From: Betaproteobacteria bacterium
Lineage (GTDB): Bacteria; Pseudomonadota; Gammaproteobacteria; Tethybacterales; Tethybacteraceae
Assembly (NCBI GenBank): GCA_026710225.1
Contig: JAPORI010000250.1
Coordinates: forward strand, 1-5,060
Direction of reading: 5' to 3'
DNA: 5,060 nt
In this document: positions 1 through 5,060 of the stretch, piece after piece
How the letters are laid out: every line of letters starts with the position of its first letter
How positions within the stretch are numbered: the stretch's first letter is position 1
Translations under genes and position numbers: made by a program
The notes under the pieces: model-generated
What the model was told of the DNA's origin: nothing
The model's database searches: none
What the model saw: only the letters and a program-made list of their open reading frames with translations

Positions 1-2
1 AG

Positions 3-119
3 ATGACCGCCCCGGATAAGAACAGAAGTATTTCAGCCTGCAGCAATGCTGCCTTTCTTGCAAAGGGTCGGTCCATGACGAAGCCGGCAACAGTCTGGTT
101 TTGCTCAACTTCCGACCGC
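3..119 (+). pseudogene. possible decayed end of an AlbA_2-like N-terminal domain
   Basis: This stretch precedes the intact ATP-binding half at 124-894. The frame starting at position 3 is open to a TGA at 120-122 and could extend left of the window. It contains S-N-A-A-F-L-A-K-G-R followed by T-K-P-A-T. From memory, this resembles the end of the AlbA_2 (Schlafen-type) domain that normally precedes the HATPase part, where a SN-x-PPV-x-x-KGR strand is followed by RVGP and a PAT-E-E helix. The frame that continues into 124-894 reads L-Q-R-V-G-P just before its TGA at 76-78, which also resembles that region. Pieces of the expected domain end thus seem to be spread over two frames. I infer a frameshifted remnant. 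The match is short and visual only, so chance similarity is possible. Confidence 0.3.
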
Positions 120-123
120 TGAG

Positions 124-894
124 TTGGCACGGCGACCCTTTGATGTCTTGCCGGTTTACGGCACCAGCATTGCAGACATTGATCAGACAAGGTTTGAGTG
201 TGAGTATTTTCCTCGTGCTGTGGACGCGAAGACTCTCTATGCCAATGACCGTAGCCTTGACCAGCGTCTGACTGCAGCCAAGATGATCGAGACTGAGGGC
301 GGTGCAGCGACGGTTTTGGGCCTGCTGATGCTGGGCAACAACACCCGGGACTTCATTCCCGGCGCCTATGTGCAGTTTTTGCGTATTGCCGGCGAGGAGA
401 TGTCTGACGAGATCATTGACGACATGGCGGTTTATGGGACGGTGCCGTACATAATCGAAAAGCTTGATTTGAAGTTGCAAAGTCACAACCGGCGGCGGGT
501 TGAAATCGCTACCGGCACCCCGCGTGAGCGGCGCACCCAGACCTATCCGATGGAAGCGCTGCAAGAGTTGGTGCACAATGCGCTTATTCACCGTTCCTAT
601 GAAGGCACCCATGCACCGGTGCGGGTTACCTGGTTCGATGATCGGATCGAGATTCAGAACTCGGGAGGGGCTTTCGGAGATGTCAAGCAGGACAATTTCG
701 GGCAACCGGGAGTGGTTGATTATCGCAATCCCAATCTGGCCGAAGCGATGCGGGCGATGGGCTATGTTCAGCGCTTTGGCGTGGGGATCAAAATAGCCCG
801 CAAACTGCTGGCCGAAGCTGGCCATCCGGAACTGGAATTCGCGATCTCAGCCACGCATGTGCTGGCTACGGTTAGACCGGTGCCCGGTTCGTAA
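124..894 (+). CDS. RecG-like/HATPase_c_4 ATP-binding protein, C-terminal part only (likely 5'-truncated gene)
   Basis: The 256-residue product matches the C-terminal half of the common 'ATP-binding protein / putative DNA-binding' family (AlbA_2 plus RecG-C-terminal-like HATPase_c_4). The family's conserved stretches are visible: RPFDVLPV at 4-11, a Y-V-Q-F-L-R strand at 82-87, the N-box-like ELVHNALIHRSYE at 148-160, DRIEIQNSGG at 173-182, FGQPGVVDYRNP at 192-203, and the glycine-rich VQRFGVGIKIARK at 215-227. Family members usually carry about 150-200 more residues at the N terminus, which are absent here. The only start is TTG at 124 with no Shine-Dalgarno sequence before it; in-frame TGA codons lie at 4-6 and 76-78. 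The half-protein is therefore probably a remnant, although its frame is undamaged. The cellular role of the family is poorly defined (regulatory or defence-associated roles have been proposed). It converges on the T3SS genes and has no obvious functional link to them. Confidence 0.75.
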   Translation: MARRPFDVLPVYGTSIADIDQTRFECEYFPRAVDAKTLYANDRSLDQRLTAAKMIETEGGAATVLGLLMLGNNTRDFIPGAYVQFLRIAGEEMSDEIIDDMAVYGTVPYIIEKLDLKLQSHNRRRVEIATGTPRERRTQTYPMEALQELVHNALIHRSYEGTHAPVRVTWFDDRIEIQNSGGAFGDVKQDNFGQPGVVDYRNPNLAEAMRAMGYVQRFGVGIKIARKLLAEAGHPELEFAISATHVLATVRPVPGS

Positions 895-944
895 ATGTCA
901 GGGATAATCTTGCGCAAATCAATTTGGCAGCCCGGTTATGTCGA

Positions 945-2294
945 TCAGCTGGCCAGCGCCTTGAGCTTGCTCACTGTGTCTTCGAACTTTTCTATTTCCC
1001 GGGTGTCCTGGCGCAGATAGGCGTTGAGCGCGTCGATCTTCTCGATCGCCTTGTCGGTGGTTGCGTCCGAACCCTTGCTGTACTCGCCGACCTTGATGAG
1101 AAGTTCGGCGGCCGCGTAGGCGGCCAGATACTGGCGCACCTGACCGGCGGCTTTCAGGTGCTCGTCGCTGGTGACATTGCCCATCACCCGGCTGGCGCTG
1201 TCGAGCACTGCGATCGCCGGATAGTGATTGGCCGCCGCCAGCTTGCGCGACAGGATCACGTGCCCGTCAAGAATCGAGCGGGTCTCGTCGGCGACCGGTT
1301 CGGTCATGTCGTCGCCTTCAACAAGCACCGTGTAGATTGCGGTGATCGATCCGACCGCCCCCATTCCGGCGCGTTCCATCAGTCGGGGCAAGGCGGTGAA
1401 CACCGAGGGCGGGAAGCCGCGCCGGGTTGGCGGCTCGCCGGCGGCCAGGCCGATCTCGCGCAGCGCCCGGGCAAAGCGGGTAACCGAATCCATCATCAGC
1501 AGCACCTTGCGGCCGCGGTCGCGGAAGAATTCGGCGATCGCGGTTGCGACATAGGCCGAGCGAGCCCGCTCAACCGAGGAGCGGTCTGAAGTCGAGATGA
1601 CCAGAACGCTGCGGCGCATTCCCTCCTCGCCGAGGTTGTGCTCAATGAACTCGCGCACTTCCCGGCCTCGTTCGCCGATCAGCGAGATCACCACCACATC
1701 AACTTCAGCACCGAGCACGATTGACGACAGCAGGGTGCTCTTGCCGCCGCCGGCGGCGGCGAAGATGCCGATGCGCTGTCCCTCGCCGACGGTAAGCAGG
1801 CCGTCGATCGAGCGCACTCCCAGCGGCATCGGCTTGGCGATTATCTGGCGGGTGAGCGGATCGGGTGCGTCAGTTTGAATCGGTCGCAACTCGGTGGTAA
1901 GCAGCGGCCCCTTGCTGTCCAGATCCATTGGCTCGCCCATCGCGTTTAGCACCCGGCCGAGCATCTGCTCGCCGACTGCGATCTCCTGAGTCTGCCCAGT
2001 CGGGATCACTTCGGTGTGGGTGGAGATGCCGATGGTGTCGCGATACAGACTCAGCAGCACCGTGTCACCGACAAAGCCTACCACCTCCGCTTCCGAAAGC
2101 AGGGTGCCGCTCGCGTCACGCAGGTGGCAGATCTCCCCGATCCGGACGCTGGGAACATGTGCCTTGACCAAAGTGCCAACCACCTCGTCGACCATGCCGG
2201 TCATCCGCTGCACCGGCATCGCCTCGATACGGCGGTTGATCTTCTCGACAAACAGCTCGAGCGGGTTTGCCAAGCCGGCGTCGGCTGCGTCCAT
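945..2294 (-). CDS. sctN: SctN, type III secretion export ATPase (YscN/HrcN/FliI family)
   Basis: This is the cytoplasmic F1-beta-like hexameric ATPase that detaches chaperones and unfolds substrates at the base of the injectisome. At 449 residues it is of normal family length. The N-terminal barrel includes V-R-I-G-E-I-C-H at 50-57, where type III ATPases are conserved. Walker A is AAAGGGKST at 179-187, the catalytic-Glu motif IGERGREVREF lies at 206-216, and Walker B is VLLMMD at 264-269 followed by SVTRFARA. The family blocks GLAAGEPPTRRGFPPSVF (282-299) and LVEGDDMTEPVADETRSILDG (324-344) are nearly invariant. The closest resemblance by eye is YscN. In the ATP-synthase signature, PAIAVLDSAS (359-368) has Ala362 where Asp is usual. 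ATG at 2294 lies 23 nt after the sctL stop with only weak Shine-Dalgarno potential, so translation may depend on sctL. It is the last T3SS gene at this end; the expected sctO does not follow. Confidence 0.97.
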   Translation of the reverse strand: MDAADAGLANPLELFVEKINRRIEAMPVQRMTGMVDEVVGTLVKAHVPSVRIGEICHLRDASGTLLSEAEVVGFVGDTVLLSLYRDTIGISTHTEVIPTGQTQEIAVGEQMLGRVLNAMGEPMDLDSKGPLLTTELRPIQTDAPDPLTRQIIAKPMPLGVRSIDGLLTVGEGQRIGIFAAAGGGKSTLLSSIVLGAEVDVVVISLIGERGREVREFIEHNLGEEGMRRSVLVISTSDRSSVERARSAYVATAIAEFFRDRGRKVLLMMDSVTRFARALREIGLAAGEPPTRRGFPPSVFTALPRLMERAGMGAVGSITAIYTVLVEGDDMTEPVADETRSILDGHVILSRKLAAANHYPAIAVLDSASRVMGNVTSDEHLKAAGQVRQYLAAYAAAELLIKVGEYSKGSDATTDKAIEKIDALNAYLRQDTREIEKFEDTVSKLKALAS

Positions 2295-2317
2295 ATTGTC
2301 TGTCTGGTGTGCCTGAT

Positions 2318-2962
2318 CTAGGCGGAGTGCTCGGGCATCTGGCCGGCTGCGCGCGGCCCGCCAGTGTCGGACTTGCGGCGCGAGAACGCAACTGCCTTGA
2401 GCAGCTGGTCAAGGCGCTTGTCGATTTTCAGCCTGATCATGCCCAGCGGACTTTCGATCACGCATTCACCCTCCTTGAGATTTGCCGCGGCATTGATGGT
2501 CAGGTTGCGATCGCCGTCCTCTTCGAGACCCTGGCGGATGTAGTCCAGATGCGCAGCGCAAACCGAGATGACCAGTTTTGGCTGCGCGCCCAGATCGGCA
2601 AGTGACTTGCGGATCATGCGCACACTGATCTCCTCTTTGCCGATCTCGTCGACGAAGGTGAACAGGGCCTTGGCGACGGTCTCGGCGATCTGCTGCTCGA
2701 TGGTGCCCAGCCAGGCGACCGCGTTTTCGACCGCCTTGATGTTGCGCTCGAACATCTCCTCCTCGACCTTGGCTAAGCCCTCCTGATATCCTTGCTCGCG
2801 CGCTTCGGTCAAGGCGGCCGCGCACTCGCGCCGGTTGTCATCCAGCAGCCGGTTGACCTCATCAAGAAGCCGGCTGGCTTCGGTTGTCAGCTGGTACTGA
2901 TTAGCCTTGATCACGGTGCCGTTCGGCAGCCGCAACTGTCCGGGCTTGATTACTGCAACCAC
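2318..2962 (-). CDS. sctL: SctL, type III secretion ATPase stator (YscL/HrpE/FliH family)
   Basis: SctL forms the peripheral stalk that ties the SctN ATPase to the SctQ pods of the cytoplasmic sorting platform and modulates ATPase activity. The 214-residue product has the family layout. A long, charged, probably coiled-coil N-terminal half (about 25-110) contains AREQGYQEGLAKVEEEM at 54-70, the FliH/SctL-type G-x-x-x-G helix. A globular C-terminal domain follows, with LKEGECVIESPLGMIRLKIDKRLDQLLKA at 162-190, which matches the 'C-x-x-E-S-P-x-G ... QL ... L' signature. About 24 basic and polar residues extend past that helix, somewhat more than usual. GTG at 2962 is chosen because AGGAAG sits 7 nt upstream (2970-2975). 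The gene overlaps the end of sctK by 13 nt and precedes sctN by 23 nt, which supports one sctK-L-N transcription unit. Confidence 0.92.
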   Translation of the reverse strand: MVAVIKPGQLRLPNGTVIKANQYQLTTEASRLLDEVNRLLDDNRRECAAALTEAREQGYQEGLAKVEEEMFERNIKAVENAVAWLGTIEQQIAETVAKALFTFVDEIGKEEISVRMIRKSLADLGAQPKLVISVCAAHLDYIRQGLEEDGDRNLTINAAANLKEGECVIESPLGMIRLKIDKRLDQLLKAVAFSRRKSDTGGPRAAGQMPEHSA

Positions 2963-3564
2963 GGCCGGTCTTCCTTTTCAGTTGCAATGATTGCCGCCAG
3001 CAGTCGCCGGCGCAACCTGATGTTGAGCCGGGACATGTCGCGATAGGCGAGTTGCTCGAGACATTGCAAATCCACCCGCAACTTGCCGCGCATTACCCAG
3101 GATGTGCTCAGTGTCGCCGCCGCTCCCTGCCAGACGGCAAAGCCGGCCGCGATCGCCTCCAGGCGACCAAACAGTGGGAAGTTGTAGACCGGCAACTTCT
3201 TGGCCGGCACCTCGGCACTCTCGATGCATTCATCGGCCCGACCGGTGCGGGCGAACTCGACGGCTGCTGCTGTGAAAGTCTGCCGGGCTTGCTCGATCTG
3301 GTCGCGGTCGATTATGCCGCGCAGCGACTGGCGGCTGCAGCATACCCCGATCTTGAGCAGCAGCGCCTCCCAGTCTTCGGCGGCCGAAATCACCATCTTG
3401 GCGGCCGGATTTTCCAGTTCCGCGGCCGGCAACTGATCGTCGGCACCCAGTTCCAGACTCTGGCGCAGGATCGGTGACAGTTCGCTGCGTCGCCAGGTTT
3501 TGGCAAGCAGATCGGCCGGCATTTCCCGACTCAGTCGGGCGCGCAGGCTGTCGTGAACCCACAA
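2950..3564 (-). CDS. sctK: SctK, type III secretion sorting-platform adaptor (YscK/HrpB4/NolU-like)
   Basis: SctK proteins connect the SctQ pods to the inner-membrane ring in the cytoplasmic sorting platform and are needed for secretion. The 204-residue form fits the family's size (about 200-220). The recognisable part is DWEALLLKIGVCCSRQSLRGII at 64-85, which aligns by eye with the YscK block around [20 protein letters not shown]. The rest is divergent, as is usual for SctK, and the C terminus is arginine-rich (183-187). Position between sctJ and sctL, as in ysc, hrp2 and rhizobial clusters, strongly supports the call. The start is uncertain. TTG at 3564 has no Shine-Dalgarno sequence, yet the frame stays open to a TAA at 3646-3648 and reads coding-like residues (L-Y-L-Q-F-V-H-N-P-A) upstream of it. 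A perfect AGGAGG lies farther up at 3628-3633, so translation may begin near 3615 on a non-standard codon. Confidence 0.8.
   Translation of the reverse strand: MWVHDSLRARLSREMPADLLAKTWRRSELSPILRQSLELGADDQLPAAELENPAAKMVISAAEDWEALLLKIGVCCSRQSLRGIIDRDQIEQARQTFTAAAVEFARTGRADECIESAEVPAKKLPVYNFPLFGRLEAIAAGFAVWQGAAATLSTSWVMRGKLRVDLQCLEQLAYRDMSRLNIRLRRRLLAAIIATEKEDRPWLQ
2970..2975 (-). promoter_or_regulatory. ribosome binding site of sctL
   Basis: AGGAAG on the minus strand lies 7 nt before the GTG at 2962, inside the end of sctK. It decides the unusual GTG start and suggests that ribosomes finishing sctK re-initiate on sctL. Confidence 0.6.
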
Positions 3565-3627
3565 GGCCGGATTGTGGACGAATTGCAGGTAGAGGCTGGC
3601 GGTTTGCGAGTCGATTGTCTTTTGTTT

Positions 3628-3633
3628 CCTCCT
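3628..3633 (-). promoter_or_regulatory. strong Shine-Dalgarno sequence before sctK
   Basis: A perfect AGGAGG on the minus strand is the best ribosome site in the window. It is in the right place for sctK, but no ATG, GTG or TTG follows it in any frame before TTG at 3564. In the sctK frame, ATC (3615-3613) lies 12 nt downstream and AAG lies 6 nt downstream. Confidence 0.6.
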
Positions 3634-3644
3634 TGTTGCCTTTA

Positions 3645-3674
3645 ATTATAGCCGAAATTGCTGCTTTTGGGCAA
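3645..3674 (-). promoter_or_regulatory. putative sigma-70-type promoter for sctK-sctL-sctN
   Basis: On the minus strand a perfect TATAAT (-10, 3650-3645) lies 18 nt downstream of TTGCCC (3674-3669, 4 of 6 matches to TTGACA). It sits in the AT-rich gap after sctJ. Transcription would start near 3638, only a few bases before the AGGAGG at 3633, giving a very short leader. The -10 is convincing, the -35 is mediocre, and AT-rich sequence can produce such matches by chance. Confidence 0.45.
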
Positions 3675-3688
3675 AAAAGACAAAAGAT

Positions 3689-3708
3689 AAAAAAATTGCG
3701 CTCAATTC
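3689..3708 (-). terminator. weak terminator-like hairpin with T-run after sctJ
   Basis: The minus strand reads AATTG-AGCG-CAATT (3707-3694), a 5-bp stem with a 4-nt loop that can be extended by one G-T pair. The second arm runs into seven consecutive T (3695-3689). The stem is AT-rich and short, so termination would be partial at best. Its place between the sctJ stop and the sctK promoter is what makes it plausible. Confidence 0.3.
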
Positions 3709-3735
3709 ATGCTTGCCTGTCCCTTGAACCCGGTC

Positions 3736-3760
3736 AGCAACAGCAACGATTGCTACTGCT
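3736..3760 (-). other. stem-loop spanning the sctJ stop codon
   Basis: In the sctJ transcript, AGCAGTAGCAA (3760-3750) can pair along its full length with TTGCTGTTGCT (3746-3736): nine Watson-Crick and two adjacent G-U pairs, with a 3-nt TCG loop. The sctJ stop codon (3755-3753) lies inside the first arm. The G-U pairs fall as A-C mismatches on the opposite strand, so only RNA from the minus strand folds fully. It could protect the 3' end or limit read-through coupling to sctK; no T-run follows it directly. Confidence 0.4.
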
Positions 3761-4595
3761 TGGGTGGTTGCTGCTCTTCCGGTTCGGGACTCTTTTTCGC
3801 GGTGCGCACCAGCAGGTTTGCCAGCAGCAGCAGCAGCGCCAGGCCGGCCAGCATTCCTAACACGACCGAAACCTTGCGGGCATCCTCCTTGCGGATTTCG
3901 ATGCGGCCGATTATGTAGGCATTCTTCTTGGCCAGCGAGGAGCGGGCGCCGTAGGCCAGTTCGGCCTGCTCCTGAGCGAGTACCACAACATCATCGACAT
4001 CCAGACGCGGAACGCTGTCGGCGGTAAGCCGTTTCACCCGGGTGATCAAGGTTCCCAGCAGCACCCGGGCCGGATCGTAGATTACCAGCACCGAGGCCTT
4101 GCTGGCGCTGGATCCGGCCGCTGCGTCGTTGAGGATCTGTTCGGTCTGGCTGCTTTGCCGGTCAAGCGAAATGTGTACCCGCACCCGATTGACGCCGTCG
4201 ATCTGCTGGATGGTTGCGGCCAGTTCCTCGGACAGGCCGTGGATGTACTTGACTTGTTCCTCCATCGGCGTCGGCACCAGGCCGCTGGGCTTGAACAGCT
4301 GGCCAAGATTGGTGGTGCTGTGCCGCGGGTATCCCCACTGGCGCAGCACCTGCACCGCCTGGGGGAATTCATTGGAGTTGATTTTTACCGCGAACAGGCC
4401 CTTGCCCTGGCTGATCTTCCTGCTGGTCAGGCCGTGTGACTGGAGGATGGTTACCATCTCGTTCGCTTCCCGTTCGCTAAGTTCGCCGTAGATCGCTTCC
4501 TGAGCGGCGCAGCCGCCTGCCAGCAGCGCCCAGATGCACACGGCAAGCCATCCTGCCAGCCGCTGGCACCAACTGCTACGCGGCTGATGCGGCAT
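3753..4595 (-). CDS. sctJ: SctJ, type III secretion inner-membrane ring lipoprotein (YscJ/HrcJ/PrgK)
   Basis: SctJ assembles the inner-membrane ring of the injectisome and is the counterpart of the FliF ring in flagella. The 280-residue product starts with a lipoprotein signal: basic n-region (R6, R12), hydrophobic core about 14-26, and lipobox LLAGGC ending at Cys29 (Ala at -3 is slightly unusual). Next comes the first ring domain with YGELSEREANEMVTILQSHGL (36-56) and QVLRQWGYPR (82-91), then the linker with the conserved SGLVPTPMEE (104-113). The second ring domain has IDGVNRVRVHISL (132-144) and SVLVIYDP (168-175). A single membrane helix lies at about 242-263, followed by a charged and proline-rich cytoplasmic tail. 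ATG at 4595 overlaps the end of sctQ by 20 nt and has only a weak GGGCG upstream, so translation is probably coupled to sctQ. The run of CTG Leu codons near 3822-3836 encodes the membrane helix. Confidence 0.96.
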   Translation of the reverse strand: MPHQPRSSWCQRLAGWLAVCIWALLAGGCAAQEAIYGELSEREANEMVTILQSHGLTSRKISQGKGLFAVKINSNEFPQAVQVLRQWGYPRHSTTNLGQLFKPSGLVPTPMEEQVKYIHGLSEELAATIQQIDGVNRVRVHISLDRQSSQTEQILNDAAAGSSASKASVLVIYDPARVLLGTLITRVKRLTADSVPRLDVDDVVVLAQEQAELAYGARSSLAKKNAYIIGRIEIRKEDARKVSVVLGMLAGLALLLLLANLLVRTAKKSPEPEEQQPPKQ

Positions 4596-5058
4596 CGCCC
4601 AAAACGATCAGGTCGCCTACGGCCAGCCCGGTAAGTTGGGCGTCCTCGACAAAGGCGCAACCGACCAGCAGTTGCAATTCCACCGCCAGCTGCTTGGGTA
4701 GGCGGCCGGGTGCGGCAGTGGTGAACTTTCCGGCCAGAGACACGATGTCCAGTTGTCGCTCTCCGGCCAGCAGCAGGTTTGACTTCCAGCCGGCACCTCC
4801 CACGCAGGCCGGAATCCTCAACTCAAAGGCGAGTATTTCCGATATGTCGATCGGATCGAATTCCAGCGAGTCGATGCTGAAGTTGTCGATTTCCCCGACG
4901 CTATTCTCCAGCCACTGTCGGGCGACCAGAGCTGCGAGCTGGCGATCGATCTCGGCCAGCGGCCGACCGCCGGCGATCGGTGTGATCACCGCATCCCGGG
5001 CCGGGAAGTGGCTTGCCAGCAGGCACCACTGGGCGCCGCCGTAGTGGCCGCCAATCAT
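4576..5058 (-). CDS. sctQ: SctQ-like C-ring protein with one SpoA domain (partial at window edge)
   Basis: SctQ forms the pods of the cytoplasmic sorting platform and is the counterpart of flagellar FliM/FliN. The 160 residues visible end in a SpoA-type domain: LPKQLAVELQLLVG (120-133), AQLTGLAVGDLIVLGD (140-155), the pattern in which a beta-rich core closes on L-x-x-G-D-hydrophobic. The preceding 30-115 region, with a helix around IDRQLAALVARQWL followed by alternating strands, fits the middle of SctQ. Complete SctQ proteins are about 300-400 residues with two SpoA domains. Here a TAG follows directly after the first SpoA-like domain, and sctJ begins inside the last codons, so this may be the HrcQa half of a split SctQ. 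ATG at 5058 is only two bases from the window end and may be internal, so the true N terminus probably lies outside. The call rests on the SpoA pattern plus neighbourhood. Confidence 0.7.
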   Translation of the reverse strand: MIGGHYGGAQWCLLASHFPARDAVITPIAGGRPLAEIDRQLAALVARQWLENSVGEIDNFSIDSLEFDPIDISEILAFELRIPACVGGAGWKSNLLLAGERQLDIVSLAGKFTTAAPGRLPKQLAVELQLLVGCAFVEDAQLTGLAVGDLIVLGDAASAA

Positions 5059-5060
5059 TA

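Noticed and set aside
895..944. Possible bidirectional terminator between the convergent genes
   Set aside because: No GC-rich stem with a T-run could be found on either strand in this 50-bp spacer.
924..1589. A 221-codon open frame on the plus strand opposite sctN
   Set aside because: It lies entirely antisense to the highly conserved ATPase core and shows no family motif; long antisense frames are expected in GC-rich genes.
3052..3477. Plus-strand open frame opposite sctK
   Set aside because: It has no recognisable motif, no ribosome site, and the opposite strand encodes a gene supported by context and sequence.
3618..3687. Inverted repeat TCTTTTGT (3618-3625) / ACAAAAGA (3680-3687) flanking the putative sctK promoter
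   Set aside because: The arms are 54 nt apart, low in complexity and in an AT-rich gap; eight matching bases there are likely by chance, though an operator cannot be excluded.
3822..3836. Five CAG triplets in a row, possibly a repeat tract
   Set aside because: On the coding strand these are CTG codons for the Leu-rich membrane helix of SctJ (residues 254-258); amino-acid composition explains them.
4099..4491. Plus-strand open frame opposite sctJ, rich in Cys, Arg and Ser
   Set aside because: Composition is typical of an antisense shadow, and the minus-strand SctJ reading is unambiguous.
945..4595. Flagellar identity (fliF-fliG-fliH-fliI) for the J-K-L-N block
   Set aside because: SctJ is a short 280-residue lipoprotein rather than the roughly 550-residue FliF, the second gene does not resemble FliG, and the ATPase resembles YscN more than FliI.

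Overview
The window holds one end of a non-flagellar type III secretion (injectisome) gene cluster on the minus strand. At its left edge it meets a convergent plus-strand fragment of an unrelated ATP-binding protein. The DNA is GC-rich, with dense, overlapping genes and standard stop codons. SctJ has a lipoprotein signal, so the host is a Gram-negative, double-membraned bacterium. The phylum cannot be fixed from this sequence; the T3SS parts fit a proteobacterial or PVC-group (chlamydial/verrucomicrobial/lentisphaeral) source equally well.

Layout, left to right. Positions 1-123 look like a decayed or frameshifted piece of an AlbA_2-type N-terminal domain. Positions 124-894 (+) encode an intact C-terminal half of a RecG-like/HATPase_c_4 ATP-binding protein. 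A 50-bp spacer (895-944) with no convincing terminator separates it from the minus-strand T3SS genes. Read in their own 5' to 3' direction (right to left), these are sctQ (C-ring, partial at the window edge, 4576-5058), sctJ (inner-ring lipoprotein, 3753-4595), sctK (sorting-platform adaptor, 2950-3564 or longer), sctL (ATPase stator, 2318-2962) and sctN (export ATPase, 945-2294).

The five products belong to one machine. SctJ is the inner-membrane ring. SctK links that ring to the SctQ pods, SctL connects SctQ to the ATPase, and SctN unfolds and strips chaperones from substrates. The J-K-L-N order is the one known from Hrp2 and rhizobial clusters and parallels flagellar fliF-fliG-fliH-fliI. 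sctQ/sctJ overlap by 20 nt and sctK/sctL by 13 nt, which suggests translational coupling. Between sctJ and sctK the layout breaks: a roughly 100-bp AT-rich gap holds a stem-loop at the sctJ stop, a weak hairpin followed by a T-run, a perfect TATAAT box and a perfect AGGAGG. The sctK-L-N unit therefore probably has its own promoter.

The points most worth checking are the apparent lack of a normal start codon for sctK, an SctQ that ends after a single SpoA domain, the loss of a conserved Asp in the SctN ATPase signature, and the abrupt end of the cluster at sctN, where sctO would be expected but a truncated gene lies instead. No RNA genes, insertion sequences, CRISPR arrays or attachment sites were seen.
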